Assembly (NCBI GenBank): GCA_005239675.1
Contig: SBBO01000039.1
Span: 1-41,925, forward strand
Length of the DNA stretch: 41,925 nucleotides
Reading direction: 5' to 3'
Source: Planctomycetales bacterium
GTDB taxonomy: Bacteria; Omnitrophota; Gorgyraeia; Zapsychrales; Zapsychraceae
Part shown: positions 21,418 through 30,666 of the stretch, piece by piece
How positions within the stretch are numbered: the stretch's first letter is position 1
Layout: each line of letters starts with the position of its first letter
Notes under the pieces: generated by a model
What the model was told of the DNA's origin: nothing
Database searches by the model: none
The model's input: only the letters and a program-made list of their open reading frames with translations
Position numbers and translations under genes: made by a program

Positions 21418-22487
21418 AAATGTTTTTTTATCGTGTGATCACTGATCAGGTTAGCGGGGCGACTGTCTTTATTTTAAAAGTCATTTTACGGCTTTTATCG
21501 TATGGGTATGCCGCAGGGGTGCGGACTATCGCTTTCATGTATCGTCAGGGTTATCGCAAATCATATCGCTTAAATCGGCCGGTCATCAGTATCGGTAATA
21601 TCACCGTGGGTGGCGTTGGAAAGACACCACTGGTGATTGCCCTGGCTCAGATGTGCCAAAGACATAATTTGCGACCAGTGATTCTTACCCGCGGCTATAA
21701 AGGGCTGGGGTCTTGCTTGGTGCATAGTGATGAGGTCTTGATGCTGCATGAGGTCCTGGGCGATGTCCCGATCCTGGTTGGCGCCAATCGCATCAAAAAC
21801 GCCCAAGAGTACCTTAGAAATAACGCTGTTGATGTCTTCATCTTGGATGACGGTTTCCAGCATTGGCGGCTCGCCCGAGACATGGATATCGTGGCCATTG
21901 ATGCAACCAATCCCTGGGGAAACGGTTATCTCTTACCGCGAGGAATACTGCGCGAGCCGCTCGTGGCCTTGCGCAGGGCCCATTGGATTGTCTTGACCAA
22001 GACGGATTTCAATGGGACGGATATCCCTGGGATACGCAATCGATTGGCCGCATTGGACTGTCCCCAGCCAGTAGTCCTGGCAGTGTATCGGCCCATAGAA
22101 CTTGTCAATTTGAAGTCGGGGACCAAAGGGATGCCAGAGATGCTACGTTCAAAGAGAATCTGTTGTTTTTCTAGTCTTGGCTCACCAGCCACCTTCGTGC
22201 AGACATTAATACGTTTGGGGGCAGAGATCCAAAAAATATTTAATTTTATTGATCATCATGCCTATAATAAAAAAGATATCCAACGAATTTTAGAATACTG
22301 TCGGGTTAATCATATAACCACCATCGTCACAACCCACAAAGATGCGGTCAAGTTGCTTGAATTTGCCACGGAGTTTAATCAGGCACAAGAAATAGAGTGC
22401 CTATTTTTAAGAATCGAAACGGTATTGCTGGAGGGTGAGGGAACTGATGCGTTCCTTAAACGAATCATTGATTTATCACAGCGTTGA
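21414..22487 (+). CDS. lpxK: Tetraacyldisaccharide 4'-kinase
   Basis: RPVISIGNITVGGVGKTPLVIALA, LTRGYKG, VFILDDGFQHWRLARDMDIVAIDA, LLPRGILREP. Confidence 0.95.
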   Translation: MKMFFYRVITDQVSGATVFILKVILRLLSYGYAAGVRTIAFMYRQGYRKSYRLNRPVISIGNITVGGVGKTPLVIALAQMCQRHNLRPVILTRGYKGLGSCLVHSDEVLMLHEVLGDVPILVGANRIKNAQEYLRNNAVDVFILDDGFQHWRLARDMDIVAIDATNPWGNGYLLPRGILREPLVALRRAHWIVLTKTDFNGTDIPGIRNRLAALDCPQPVVLAVYRPIELVNLKSGTKGMPEMLRSKRICCFSSLGSPATFVQTLIRLGAEIQKIFNFIDHHAYNKKDIQRILEYCRVNHITTIVTTHKDAVKLLEFATEFNQAQEIECLFLRIETVLLEGEGTDAFLKRIIDLSQR

Positions 22488-24423
22488 TGCTTTTGGGGTT
22501 TTGGTGCGGGTGCTGCCCTTGCCAGTTGCGCTGTTTATTGGTCGTCTCATCGGTCGCCTGGCCTATTATTTTGACACACGGCACAAGGCCCTGGCCTACG
22601 CCAATCTTAAGAAGGCCTTTGCCGATTCTAAGTCGCCTGCGCAGATTAAGCAGATCACGAAAGACCTATTCCAAAATTACGGCCAAAATTTAATCGATTT
22701 ATTGCGCATCCCATTGATTAATCCGCAGCGTTTTAAAGACACCATCAATGTAGAAGGGGTAGATCATCTTTCGCAGTGTCTCAAACAAGGCAAGGGCGCC
22801 ATCATGTTGGCCATGCACTTCGGGAGCTGGGAGTTAGCCAGTTTATCTTGCGCCATGCTACGATTACCGTACAAGGTTATTGTGAATCCTCAAGCGCGCT
22901 ATTCTTATCTGGACGAACTCCTCAATTCTTATCGCTCCTGCGGGGGTTATGTGGTTCTCTCTAAAGGGATGGGAACTCGCGATGTTGTCCGTAGTCTTGC
23001 GAATAATGAAGTCATCGGTATGGTCGTAGATCAGGGCGGCCGTGATGGGATTAGGGTACCATTTTTTGGCCGCACCGCTTCCATGGCAGTAGGCGCCTTG
23101 CGCATGGGATTAAAATGGGGGGTACCAATCTGTTTTAGCGTTATTCATCGCCAGGCCAATGGACGTCACCGGATGATTGTCCATCCGCCATTAGAGCTAG
23201 TCAATACCGGACGCATGCAAGAAGATATTAAAGCCAATCTGTCCAAGATTACGCTGATTATGGAGGATTATATCCAACGTTATCCTGCGGAGTACATGTG
23301 GTTTTATAAAATTTGGAAATATTCGGATCAGGCCTCGATTGTGATTTTAGACGATGGTCGGATAGGGCACCTACGACAATCCGAGTCCGTGGCGCGGATG
23401 CTGCAAAAGGCCTTGCTTGAACGTAACATCCGTTCTAGTGTCTGCACGGTCTCCATAAAATTTAAAAGCCCCCACCATCGGCATATTTTTGAAATCTTGG
23501 TGTGGTCATTTTTACCATGGTTCTATCAAGGACATGTGGAATGGCTCCAATGGTTTCTAACAGCAGATTCTTATAAACTTGTACGCCCGATGGCAGCGGA
23601 TTTTATTGTTTCTTGCGGGTCCTCCGTTGCCGCTCTTAATCATTTCCTTGCTAAGGATCAACGCGCTAAGAGCGTTACGATCCTCAAGCCCGCATTTTTT
23701 GGATACCAGCGGTTTGATCTGGTTATTTTACCACGCCATGATGCGATGCCATCCCATTCAAATGCGCGTGCACATTTGGCCTACACCCAAGGTGCGCCGA
23801 ATATCATTATTCCGGAATATCTAGAGGAACAATCCCAGGCGCTTTTGAACCGCTATTCGCATCTTAAGGACAATCACAAGCTCAAGATTGGAATTTTTGT
23901 TGGAGGTGATTCCAAGAATATTTTTTTAAGCGAGCATCAAATGAAGATATTGATTGATCAAGTAAGTGGCGTTGCCCAAGAAATTAATGCTGACCTATTA
24001 GTTACAACGTCACGGCGCACACCGCCGGCCGTTGAGCAATTAATCCAAAGGCGATTGCGTAAACACCCCCGATGTGCATTGTTGGTCCTTGCCAGCGAAA
24101 ATCAAATTCCTGAGGTTATGGGGGGAATCTTGGGGTTGTCAGACATTAACGTTGTCTCTGGTGACAGCATCTCCATGGTCTCAGAGTCGGCCAGCTCAGG
24201 GAAGAATACCATTGTCTTTATGCCACAGATAAAAGACAAATGGACTGGAAAATTCAATAAACACCTTGCCTTTATTGAACAATTAAGCGCGCAAGGGCAT
24301 ATTCTTGTTAGCGGCGTCGTGGATGTCGGCAGGGTCGTTTACGACATTGCCAAAGGGAAAATTCAAACCAAGAGACTGGATGATAACCCCGTGATCTTAG
24401 AGGCTGTACGGAAAATAATTTAG
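22447..24423 (+). CDS. Lipid A lauroyl/lysophospholipid acyltransferase (LpxL/HtrB-like) fused to an ELM1-like (DUF1022) domain
   Basis: N-terminal acyltransferase (AMHFGSWEL HX4E, GMVVDQGGRDGIRVPFFGRTASMAVGALRMGLKWGVP); C-terminal ELM1-like (VILDDGRIGHLRQSESVARML, FVGGDSKNIFL, LLVTTSRRTPPAVEQLI, VSGDSISMVSESASSGKNTIVF) in one frame. Confidence 0.87.
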   Translation: MRSLNESLIYHSVDAFGVLVRVLPLPVALFIGRLIGRLAYYFDTRHKALAYANLKKAFADSKSPAQIKQITKDLFQNYGQNLIDLLRIPLINPQRFKDTINVEGVDHLSQCLKQGKGAIMLAMHFGSWELASLSCAMLRLPYKVIVNPQARYSYLDELLNSYRSCGGYVVLSKGMGTRDVVRSLANNEVIGMVVDQGGRDGIRVPFFGRTASMAVGALRMGLKWGVPICFSVIHRQANGRHRMIVHPPLELVNTGRMQEDIKANLSKITLIMEDYIQRYPAEYMWFYKIWKYSDQASIVILDDGRIGHLRQSESVARMLQKALLERNIRSSVCTVSIKFKSPHHRHIFEILVWSFLPWFYQGHVEWLQWFLTADSYKLVRPMAADFIVSCGSSVAALNHFLAKDQRAKSVTILKPAFFGYQRFDLVILPRHDAMPSHSNARAHLAYTQGAPNIIIPEYLEEQSQALLNRYSHLKDNHKLKIGIFVGGDSKNIFLSEHQMKILIDQVSGVAQEINADLLVTTSRRTPPAVEQLIQRRLRKHPRCALLVLASENQIPEVMGGILGLSDINVVSGDSISMVSESASSGKNTIVFMPQIKDKWTGKFNKHLAFIEQLSAQGHILVSGVVDVGRVVYDIAKGKIQTKRLDDNPVILEAVRKII

Positions 24424-26534
24424 TGAAATCGATAACCATCCTACAAATTTTGCCGGAATTAAACGTTGGTGGCGTAGAGACCGGGACCGTTGATTTGGCT
24501 AATTATTTGGTTAATCGCGGTTACCGTTCCATCGTTGTATCCAATGGCGGTGAACTGGTGCCCGCACTAGAGAGCTCAGGGACAAAACATTATGCGCTTC
24601 CCGTTCATCAGAAATCCCTGCGGACTATGATCCGATCAGTTGCGGCATTGCGTAAGATCATCCAAGGAGAGCAGGTGGACATCGTGCATGCCCGCTCGAG
24701 GGTTCCGGCCTGGATCGCTTATTTCGCCTGCCATAAGACACAGGCAACATTTCTTACCACCTGTCATGGTTATTACGAAAATCGAATTTTTAGTCAAATC
24801 ATGGGGTGGTCGAAACTGGTCATTGTGCCCAGCGAAGTTATTGGGCGACACATGATCGAACGGTTCGGTGTTTCTCCCCGCAGTATTCGATGTATCCCCC
24901 GCAGTGTTGATTTAAAAAGATTTTGCCATCAACGGCCTTCTCTTGCCGGGAAACCATCGTATAGGGTGGCTATTATCGGTCGTCTTACGCCGCTTAAAGG
25001 ACACACGTTTTTCCTGCAGGCGATGGCCAAGGTTATCCGTACCCTACCTAATATCCGCATTTGGATTATTGGCGATGCGCCAGCTGGCAAACAATCGTAC
25101 AAGGCCGAGTTGCAACTTCTGAGCCGCCGACTGGGTGTTCATGGGCATGTGGAATTTTTGGGCAACCGCAGTGATGTGCCTGAGCTTCTCTCGCAGGTGG
25201 ATGTCCTGGTTCTGGCGACGGTAACCCAAGAGGCATTTGGTAGAGTCATCCTGGAGGCTCAGGCAGCTGGGGTGCCGGTCGTTGCGACCCGCGTTGGTGG
25301 AGTTGTGGATGTGATCGATGATGGTGTAACTGGCCTGTTGGTCGCGCCAAAGGACATAGACGAGATGGCAAAGGCTGTCACGCGGATTTTAAGCGATAAA
25401 AAGTTGGCAGGACATTTGGTCGATGCCTCGCGTACGAAGCTGGAGGCAGAGTTTACCTTAGAACAGATGGCCTCTAAGACGGTTGCGGTATACGAGGAAT
25501 TGCTGCGGTCGCTTAATATCTTGGTCATTAAGATTGGCTCTCTGGGGGATGTGGTCCTGGTGACCGCCTCCTTAAAGGCCATCCGCGAGAAATATCCTTA
25601 TGCGAAAATCTATTGCCTGGTAGGGAAGGAATCGCGCAAGGTCCTGCAGAACTGTCCTTATCTGGATGGCATTATTGTCGGTGACTTGAAACCCAGATGG
25701 AGAGGATGGATCCGCACGCTCATCCTTTCCTATAAATTGCGTAAATATCGTTTTGATAAAATTATCGACTTTCAGAATAATCGTCGCAGCCATTTACTTG
25801 CGTTTTTAAGTTTTCCACGAGAAAGTTATGGATATGATAATGGCAAGCTGGGAAACTTGTTGACGCACCCGTTGAAGGAATATCATAACGATATCCCTGC
25901 CGTGGAGCATCAGTTCCAACTGTTGCGCATGATAGGGGTATTGGCCCCTACGCAGGTTTCTTTGCAACTTTGGCCATCGGCCAAGGACCGCGAGTATGTG
26001 CAAGAACTTCTGGAGACGGAATGGGTGGGTAATGCTCAGCGAATCGTTGGGATTAATATCGCAGCGTCCATTAAGTGGCAGAGCAAAAATTGGCCCGTTG
26101 AATATATTGCCCGTTTATGCGATCTACTGGCAAGTCAGAATATCCGCACCTTGATAACAGGCATGGAAAAAGATAAACTGCTGGTAGGGCAGCTCTTAGC
26201 CGCCACCAAGTCCAAGCCTGTCAATTTTGTGGGCCGCACCGATATCTTGCAGTTAGCCGCTCTGATTGAGCGTTGCTCAGTCTATATCACGCCTGATTCG
26301 GCGCCGTTACATGTGGCAGCAGCCATGCGTACACCATTGATAGCTTTTTTTGGGCCTACGGATTCACGACGGCATCGGCCTCCCGCGCGGGACATGATCG
26401 TCCTGGAGAGAAAATTGGCGTGCGCGCCGTGTTACAGTCCCCAGTGTCTTATTTTAACCCATGCCTGCCTGCGTGAGATTACACCAGAAGAGGTCGTCCG
26501 CAAAGTGATCGAACTAATCCAGACCAAGCGATGA
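24423..26534 (+). CDS. GT4-family glycosyltransferase fused to a GT9-family (heptosyltransferase-like) domain (GTG start)
   Basis: N-terminal half: ILQILPELNVGGVETGTVDLANYL, IIGRLTPLKGHTFFLQAM, EAFGRVILEAQAAGVPVVATRVGGVVDVI. C-terminal half: NILVIKIGSLGDVVLVTASLKAIREKYPYAKIYCLVG, YITPDSAPLHVAAAMRTPLIAFFGPTD. Confidence 0.9.
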   Translation: MKSITILQILPELNVGGVETGTVDLANYLVNRGYRSIVVSNGGELVPALESSGTKHYALPVHQKSLRTMIRSVAALRKIIQGEQVDIVHARSRVPAWIAYFACHKTQATFLTTCHGYYENRIFSQIMGWSKLVIVPSEVIGRHMIERFGVSPRSIRCIPRSVDLKRFCHQRPSLAGKPSYRVAIIGRLTPLKGHTFFLQAMAKVIRTLPNIRIWIIGDAPAGKQSYKAELQLLSRRLGVHGHVEFLGNRSDVPELLSQVDVLVLATVTQEAFGRVILEAQAAGVPVVATRVGGVVDVIDDGVTGLLVAPKDIDEMAKAVTRILSDKKLAGHLVDASRTKLEAEFTLEQMASKTVAVYEELLRSLNILVIKIGSLGDVVLVTASLKAIREKYPYAKIYCLVGKESRKVLQNCPYLDGIIVGDLKPRWRGWIRTLILSYKLRKYRFDKIIDFQNNRRSHLLAFLSFPRESYGYDNGKLGNLLTHPLKEYHNDIPAVEHQFQLLRMIGVLAPTQVSLQLWPSAKDREYVQELLETEWVGNAQRIVGINIAASIKWQSKNWPVEYIARLCDLLASQNIRTLITGMEKDKLLVGQLLAATKSKPVNFVGRTDILQLAALIERCSVYITPDSAPLHVAAAMRTPLIAFFGPTDSRRHRPPARDMIVLERKLACAPCYSPQCLILTHACLREITPEEVVRKVIELIQTKR

Positions 26535-27631
26535 ATGTCCTTTTTTTAACAACTCATCTCAATGGCGGTGGGATCACGAGCTATATTTTGACGCTAGCCC
26601 AGGGGATGTGCCGTAAAGGGCTAGGAGTTCATGTTGCCTCCAGCGCTGGCAATAGGATGGTCGATTTTAAATCGTGCGGCGCGCACCATCTTTTGTTGAA
26701 TATTCAAACGAAATCAGAACTAAGCCCAAAGATTTATATGGCCTTACCGGAGTTAAGCCGCTATGTGCATCAACAGGCGATCGACATCATTCATACCCAG
26801 ACACGCGTAACACAGGTTATGGGTACCTGGCTTTCGATTATGACCGGACGGCCACACGTTACTACGTGTCATGGATTTTTTAAGAGAAGACTATTGCGAA
26901 AATTATTTCCCTGCTGGGGGAAGGCATCGATTGCTATTAGTCATGCGGTCGCAGATCACTTACGTTGTGATTGGGGGGTAGTTGAGCAAGGCATCCAGCT
27001 CATCCCTAGCGGCATCGACTTAAACCAGTACGTACCTATTACGCCAGCTGAAAAAAAAGAAATTCGTCGTAAATATAATCTTGGCGATAGCCCGATCATC
27101 GGCATAATTGCCCGCCTGTCTGAGGTCAAGGGACAGGATATCCTCATTGAGGCCATGAGGACGGTTGTTAAAGAATTTGCTACGACCAAGCTGCTCATTG
27201 TTGGAAGGGGAAAGACGGAAAAATCCTTGCAAGGCTTAGTTAAGGCAGCTGGCCTAGAGAACCAAGTGTTCTTTTATCCTGTCGTTCATACAACCGTTGC
27301 AATGCTATCGATGTTGGATATTTTTATTATGTCTTCGCGTCAGGAAGGGTTGGGCATCGCAATTATGGAGGCACAGGCAATGGGTCTACCGGTCATCGCA
27401 AGTAAAGTTGGTGGTATCCCAAGCCTTATCCAAGATGGCAAGACAGGTGTTTTGGTTGAACCCGAGCAACCACGTGCACTGGCAAAAGCGATCATCGGGT
27501 TGCTCCAAGATCCTAACCGGCGTGAGGCCCTGGGGAAGGCAGCACGAGAATTTATCCAGCGCGATCATTGTGCCACGACCATGGTGAATGATACATTAGC
27601 CTTGTATACACGGATGATGGAGACACCATGA
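26531..27631 (+). CDS. GT4-family glycosyltransferase
   Basis: FLTTHLNGGGITSYILTLAQGM, IIGIIARLSEVKGQDILIEAM, EGLGIAIMEAQAMGLPVIASKVGGIPSLI. Confidence 0.92.
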   Translation: MNVLFLTTHLNGGGITSYILTLAQGMCRKGLGVHVASSAGNRMVDFKSCGAHHLLLNIQTKSELSPKIYMALPELSRYVHQQAIDIIHTQTRVTQVMGTWLSIMTGRPHVTTCHGFFKRRLLRKLFPCWGKASIAISHAVADHLRCDWGVVEQGIQLIPSGIDLNQYVPITPAEKKEIRRKYNLGDSPIIGIIARLSEVKGQDILIEAMRTVVKEFATTKLLIVGRGKTEKSLQGLVKAAGLENQVFFYPVVHTTVAMLSMLDIFIMSSRQEGLGIAIMEAQAMGLPVIASKVGGIPSLIQDGKTGVLVEPEQPRALAKAIIGLLQDPNRREALGKAAREFIQRDHCATTMVNDTLALYTRMMETP

Positions 27632-28650
27632 TGAAAAAAATTTTAGTGGTCAACGCGAATTGGATCGGGGATGCCATCTTTTCATCACCTGTCTTTAGGG
27701 CATTAAAGCAAGCCTATCCGCAGGCAACGATCAGTTGCCTTGCTGAACCCCGTGTGCACGGGATATTAGAGGCGATTGCAGAAATCGATGAGATTATCCC
27801 TTATGAAGAGAATGGTCAACACAGGGCCTTGGGCGCAAAACTACGTTTGATTATAAACCTCTTTCAGCGACATTTCGATGCGGCCTTTTTACTCCACCGC
27901 TCCTTGACCAAGGCCTTATTAGTTTTTTGTTCCGGGATCCCGCATCGTATCGGCTATAACGCCAAGCACCGTGGTATTTTCTTAACCCACCAAGTTCAAG
28001 GGAGGCCACAGGAAAAAGTTCACCGCTGTGACTATTATCTACAGGTATTGGAATCGTTTGGTATTACGGTGGCTGAGCGCTCCACATCGTTGCGGGTTGA
28101 TCAAGAAGCCCAAAAGGAGATAGCAGGGATCTTGCACTGCCACCAAATTACCCCTACTACTTTTTTAGTCATTATTCATCCTGGTGGCAATTGGAATTTA
28201 AAACGCTGGCCTCCTGCCTATTTTACGCGCTTGATTGATCATTTGAATCGCGAAATGGATGTTCGGACAATTGTCACCGGGACACAAGATGATGCCTCCC
28301 TTATCCAAGCAATTATTGCCCCCTTGTCACAAAGACCGCTTGTCTTGGCAGGCAAGATTAATCTAAGACAATTGATCGCATTGATGAAGCGGGCCAATGC
28401 CGTTGTATCAGCAGATTCGGGACCGTTGCACATCGCCGCTAGTGTAGGCACAGCGACCTTGAGTATTTTTGGACCCACGGATCCAACGCTCACCGGTCCC
28501 CGCGGCACGGGCCGCGCTATTATCTTACGTCATGACATTGGATGTAACCGTCAGGCCTGTTATTATACGGATTGTCCTGACAATACCTGCATGCAGGCAG
28601 TAAGCGTAGCCGAGGTGATGGATGTTATCCGCTCGATCAGAAATTCATAA
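27628..28650 (+). CDS. waaF: GT9-family glycosyltransferase (ADP-heptose:LPS heptosyltransferase-like)
   Basis: KILVVNANWIGDAIFSSPVFRALKQAYPQA, VIIHPGGNWNLKRWP, VSADSGPLHIAASVGTATLSIFGPTDPTLTGPRGTG. Confidence 0.88.
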   Translation: MMKKILVVNANWIGDAIFSSPVFRALKQAYPQATISCLAEPRVHGILEAIAEIDEIIPYEENGQHRALGAKLRLIINLFQRHFDAAFLLHRSLTKALLVFCSGIPHRIGYNAKHRGIFLTHQVQGRPQEKVHRCDYYLQVLESFGITVAERSTSLRVDQEAQKEIAGILHCHQITPTTFLVIIHPGGNWNLKRWPPAYFTRLIDHLNREMDVRTIVTGTQDDASLIQAIIAPLSQRPLVLAGKINLRQLIALMKRANAVVSADSGPLHIAASVGTATLSIFGPTDPTLTGPRGTGRAIILRHDIGCNRQACYYTDCPDNTCMQAVSVAEVMDVIRSIRNS

Positions 28651-29617
28651 GATTTTGGTGGTGTCTTTATCCAACATCGGCGATGTTGTCCTGACATTGC
28701 CGGTTGTTGATATCTTGCGTAATGATTTCCCTGAGGCCCAGCTATCTCTCGTTGTCGGCCCCAAGGCACAGACTTTGTTTCAAGGCAATCCCCATATCCA
28801 CCAGTTACATATTTTTGACAAAAAACAACCCTTTTGGATAACGCTGTCTTGGGTCCTGCAGTTACGCGCGCAATCTTTTGATCTCGTTGTGGACCTGCGC
28901 AATACGGCAATTCCGTTTTTGATTTCTCCACGATATAGAACGCCTTGCTTGGTTAATCAGAACACACCGACGCATATGCGTCAAAAACATCTACAACATT
29001 TACGAACGGCCTACCCGTATACCTTAGAATCAAATAAAAGATACGCTGTTACGGTATCTAGCGGGGATACTACTTCCGTCCAGAAAACATTGACGCAGGC
29101 CTTTGGCGATTGCCCCCAATATATTGTGGTCGCGCCGGGGGCTGCCGATCAGGCCAAGCGCTGGCCTATCGATTGTTTTATAGAGGTGTGCTATTGGTTG
29201 GTAAAACACGATGATTGGAAAGTTGTCTGTGTGGGCGATAAAAATGATCGAGGAGCAGCAGAACGCCTCAAGCAGGTATTGATGGGCAATGTCGTTAATT
29301 TATGCGGACAGACGAGTCTGCTTGAATTAGCCGCTGTGCTCCAAGGCGCCTTCTTGGCCATTGTCAATGACAGCGCGCCCATGCATCTGGCAAGTTATTT
29401 AGATGTCCCCGTCTTGGCTTTGTTTGGCCCTAGCGATCCACAACGATATGGCCCTTGGGGGGCGAACGGTCATTACCTGCGCAATAATCAAGATTGTGCC
29501 GCTTGCCGCAGCCTTAAGGACTCTTATCGGCATACCTGTATGGAGGCCATCACCGGTCAAGATGTCTTGAATAGTTTTCATGTTCTTAGGAAAAAGGTTA
29601 TTTTAGCCAAGCCATGA
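28622..29617 (+). CDS. GT9-family glycosyltransferase
   Basis: KILVVSLSNIGDVVLTLPVVDILRNDFPEA, VVAPGAADQAKRWP, IVNDSAPMHLASYLDVPVLALFGPSDPQRYGPWG. Confidence 0.88.
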   Translation: MLSARSEIHKILVVSLSNIGDVVLTLPVVDILRNDFPEAQLSLVVGPKAQTLFQGNPHIHQLHIFDKKQPFWITLSWVLQLRAQSFDLVVDLRNTAIPFLISPRYRTPCLVNQNTPTHMRQKHLQHLRTAYPYTLESNKRYAVTVSSGDTTSVQKTLTQAFGDCPQYIVVAPGAADQAKRWPIDCFIEVCYWLVKHDDWKVVCVGDKNDRGAAERLKQVLMGNVVNLCGQTSLLELAAVLQGAFLAIVNDSAPMHLASYLDVPVLALFGPSDPQRYGPWGANGHYLRNNQDCAACRSLKDSYRHTCMEAITGQDVLNSFHVLRKKVILAKP

Positions 29618-30630
29618 ATCATTTTCCTCATATCCTTATTGTACGTACCGACCGCTTGGGGGATGTGGTCCTGACAACACCGGCTATCAAGGCCCTTAAG
29701 AAGTCTTGGCCGCAGGCCCGCATTGCGATTCTCGTGGGGGCCTCGACGCGAGAGCTTTTAATCGATAATCCTTGTCTGGATGAAATCCTCGTAGATGACC
29801 GCCAGGGCAGACATGCTGGGATAGGGGGATTCTTTAGGTTGGTATTAGACTTGCGGCAACGCAAGTTCGATTTGGCCATTATCTATCATACGAAAAAACG
29901 GACCAACTGGCTGTGCTTTCTTGCTGGAATCCCGCGTCGCATCGGCTATAAAAATGAAAAGGCCGGTTTTTTATTGACTGACCCTGTTCGTGACGAACGT
30001 CATCTAGGCCATCGGCATGAGGCTCAATATTGTTTAGACCTCTTGCGTCATCTTTCAATTCCGCCCAATCTTATTCTGGAAAAATCACTGCAGGGCTTGG
30101 CGGATGACGTGTATGTCGCTGTCAGCTCGGACGCCACAAAATGGCTGGAGGCACAATGTCGGACCCGGCATATTCAGCCCCATCAGCGAATGATTGCCCT
30201 CCACCCACAGGCCAGCGACCCGGCCAAAGAATGGCCTGTAGAACAATTTGCGGAATTGATTAATCGTGTTGTTCAACGGTATCCGAGTGTCATTGTTCTA
30301 ATTGGGTCTAAACGGACCGCAGAAATTTCCCAGTTCATTGCAAGGCAGGTGCGCGTGCCGATATGGGATCTAAGGTCGCAGACAACGGTTGGGCAATTGG
30401 CAGTTTTATTAAGGCGATGTCAGTTGCTCATCTCCAACGATTCAGGACCCGTCCATATCGCCGTGGGGGTAGGGACACCTGCTATCTCGATTTTTACCCG
30501 TAACTATCCGGGAATTAACCCTGAGCGTTGGCGACCGTTAGGGTCAACTTCTCAGGTTGTAAGCGTCCCGCAACCTATTACGATACAGTCAGTTATGGAA
30601 TCTGTTGACGCTGTATTTAAACTGTGTTAA
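29614..30630 (+). CDS. GT9-family glycosyltransferase
   Basis: HILIVRTDRLGDVVLTTPAIKALKKSWPQA, IALHPQASDPAKEWP, LISNDSGPVHIAVGVGTPAISIFTRNYPG. Confidence 0.88.
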   Translation: MNHFPHILIVRTDRLGDVVLTTPAIKALKKSWPQARIAILVGASTRELLIDNPCLDEILVDDRQGRHAGIGGFFRLVLDLRQRKFDLAIIYHTKKRTNWLCFLAGIPRRIGYKNEKAGFLLTDPVRDERHLGHRHEAQYCLDLLRHLSIPPNLILEKSLQGLADDVYVAVSSDATKWLEAQCRTRHIQPHQRMIALHPQASDPAKEWPVEQFAELINRVVQRYPSVIVLIGSKRTAEISQFIARQVRVPIWDLRSQTTVGQLAVLLRRCQLLISNDSGPVHIAVGVGTPAISIFTRNYPGINPERWRPLGSTSQVVSVPQPITIQSVMESVDAVFKLC

Positions 30631-30633
30631 AAT
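30605..30633 (+). promoter_or_regulatory. Putative sigma70-type promoter upstream of hldE1/rfaE1-like gene (TTGACG - 17 nt - TAAAAT)
   Basis: TTGACG at 30605-30610, 17-nt spacer, TAAAAT at 30628-30633; 33 nt upstream of ATG 30667; AT-rich gap. Confidence 0.5.
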
Positions 30634-30666
30634 TATCGGTCATATTTCTTATAAATAAAAATACCT

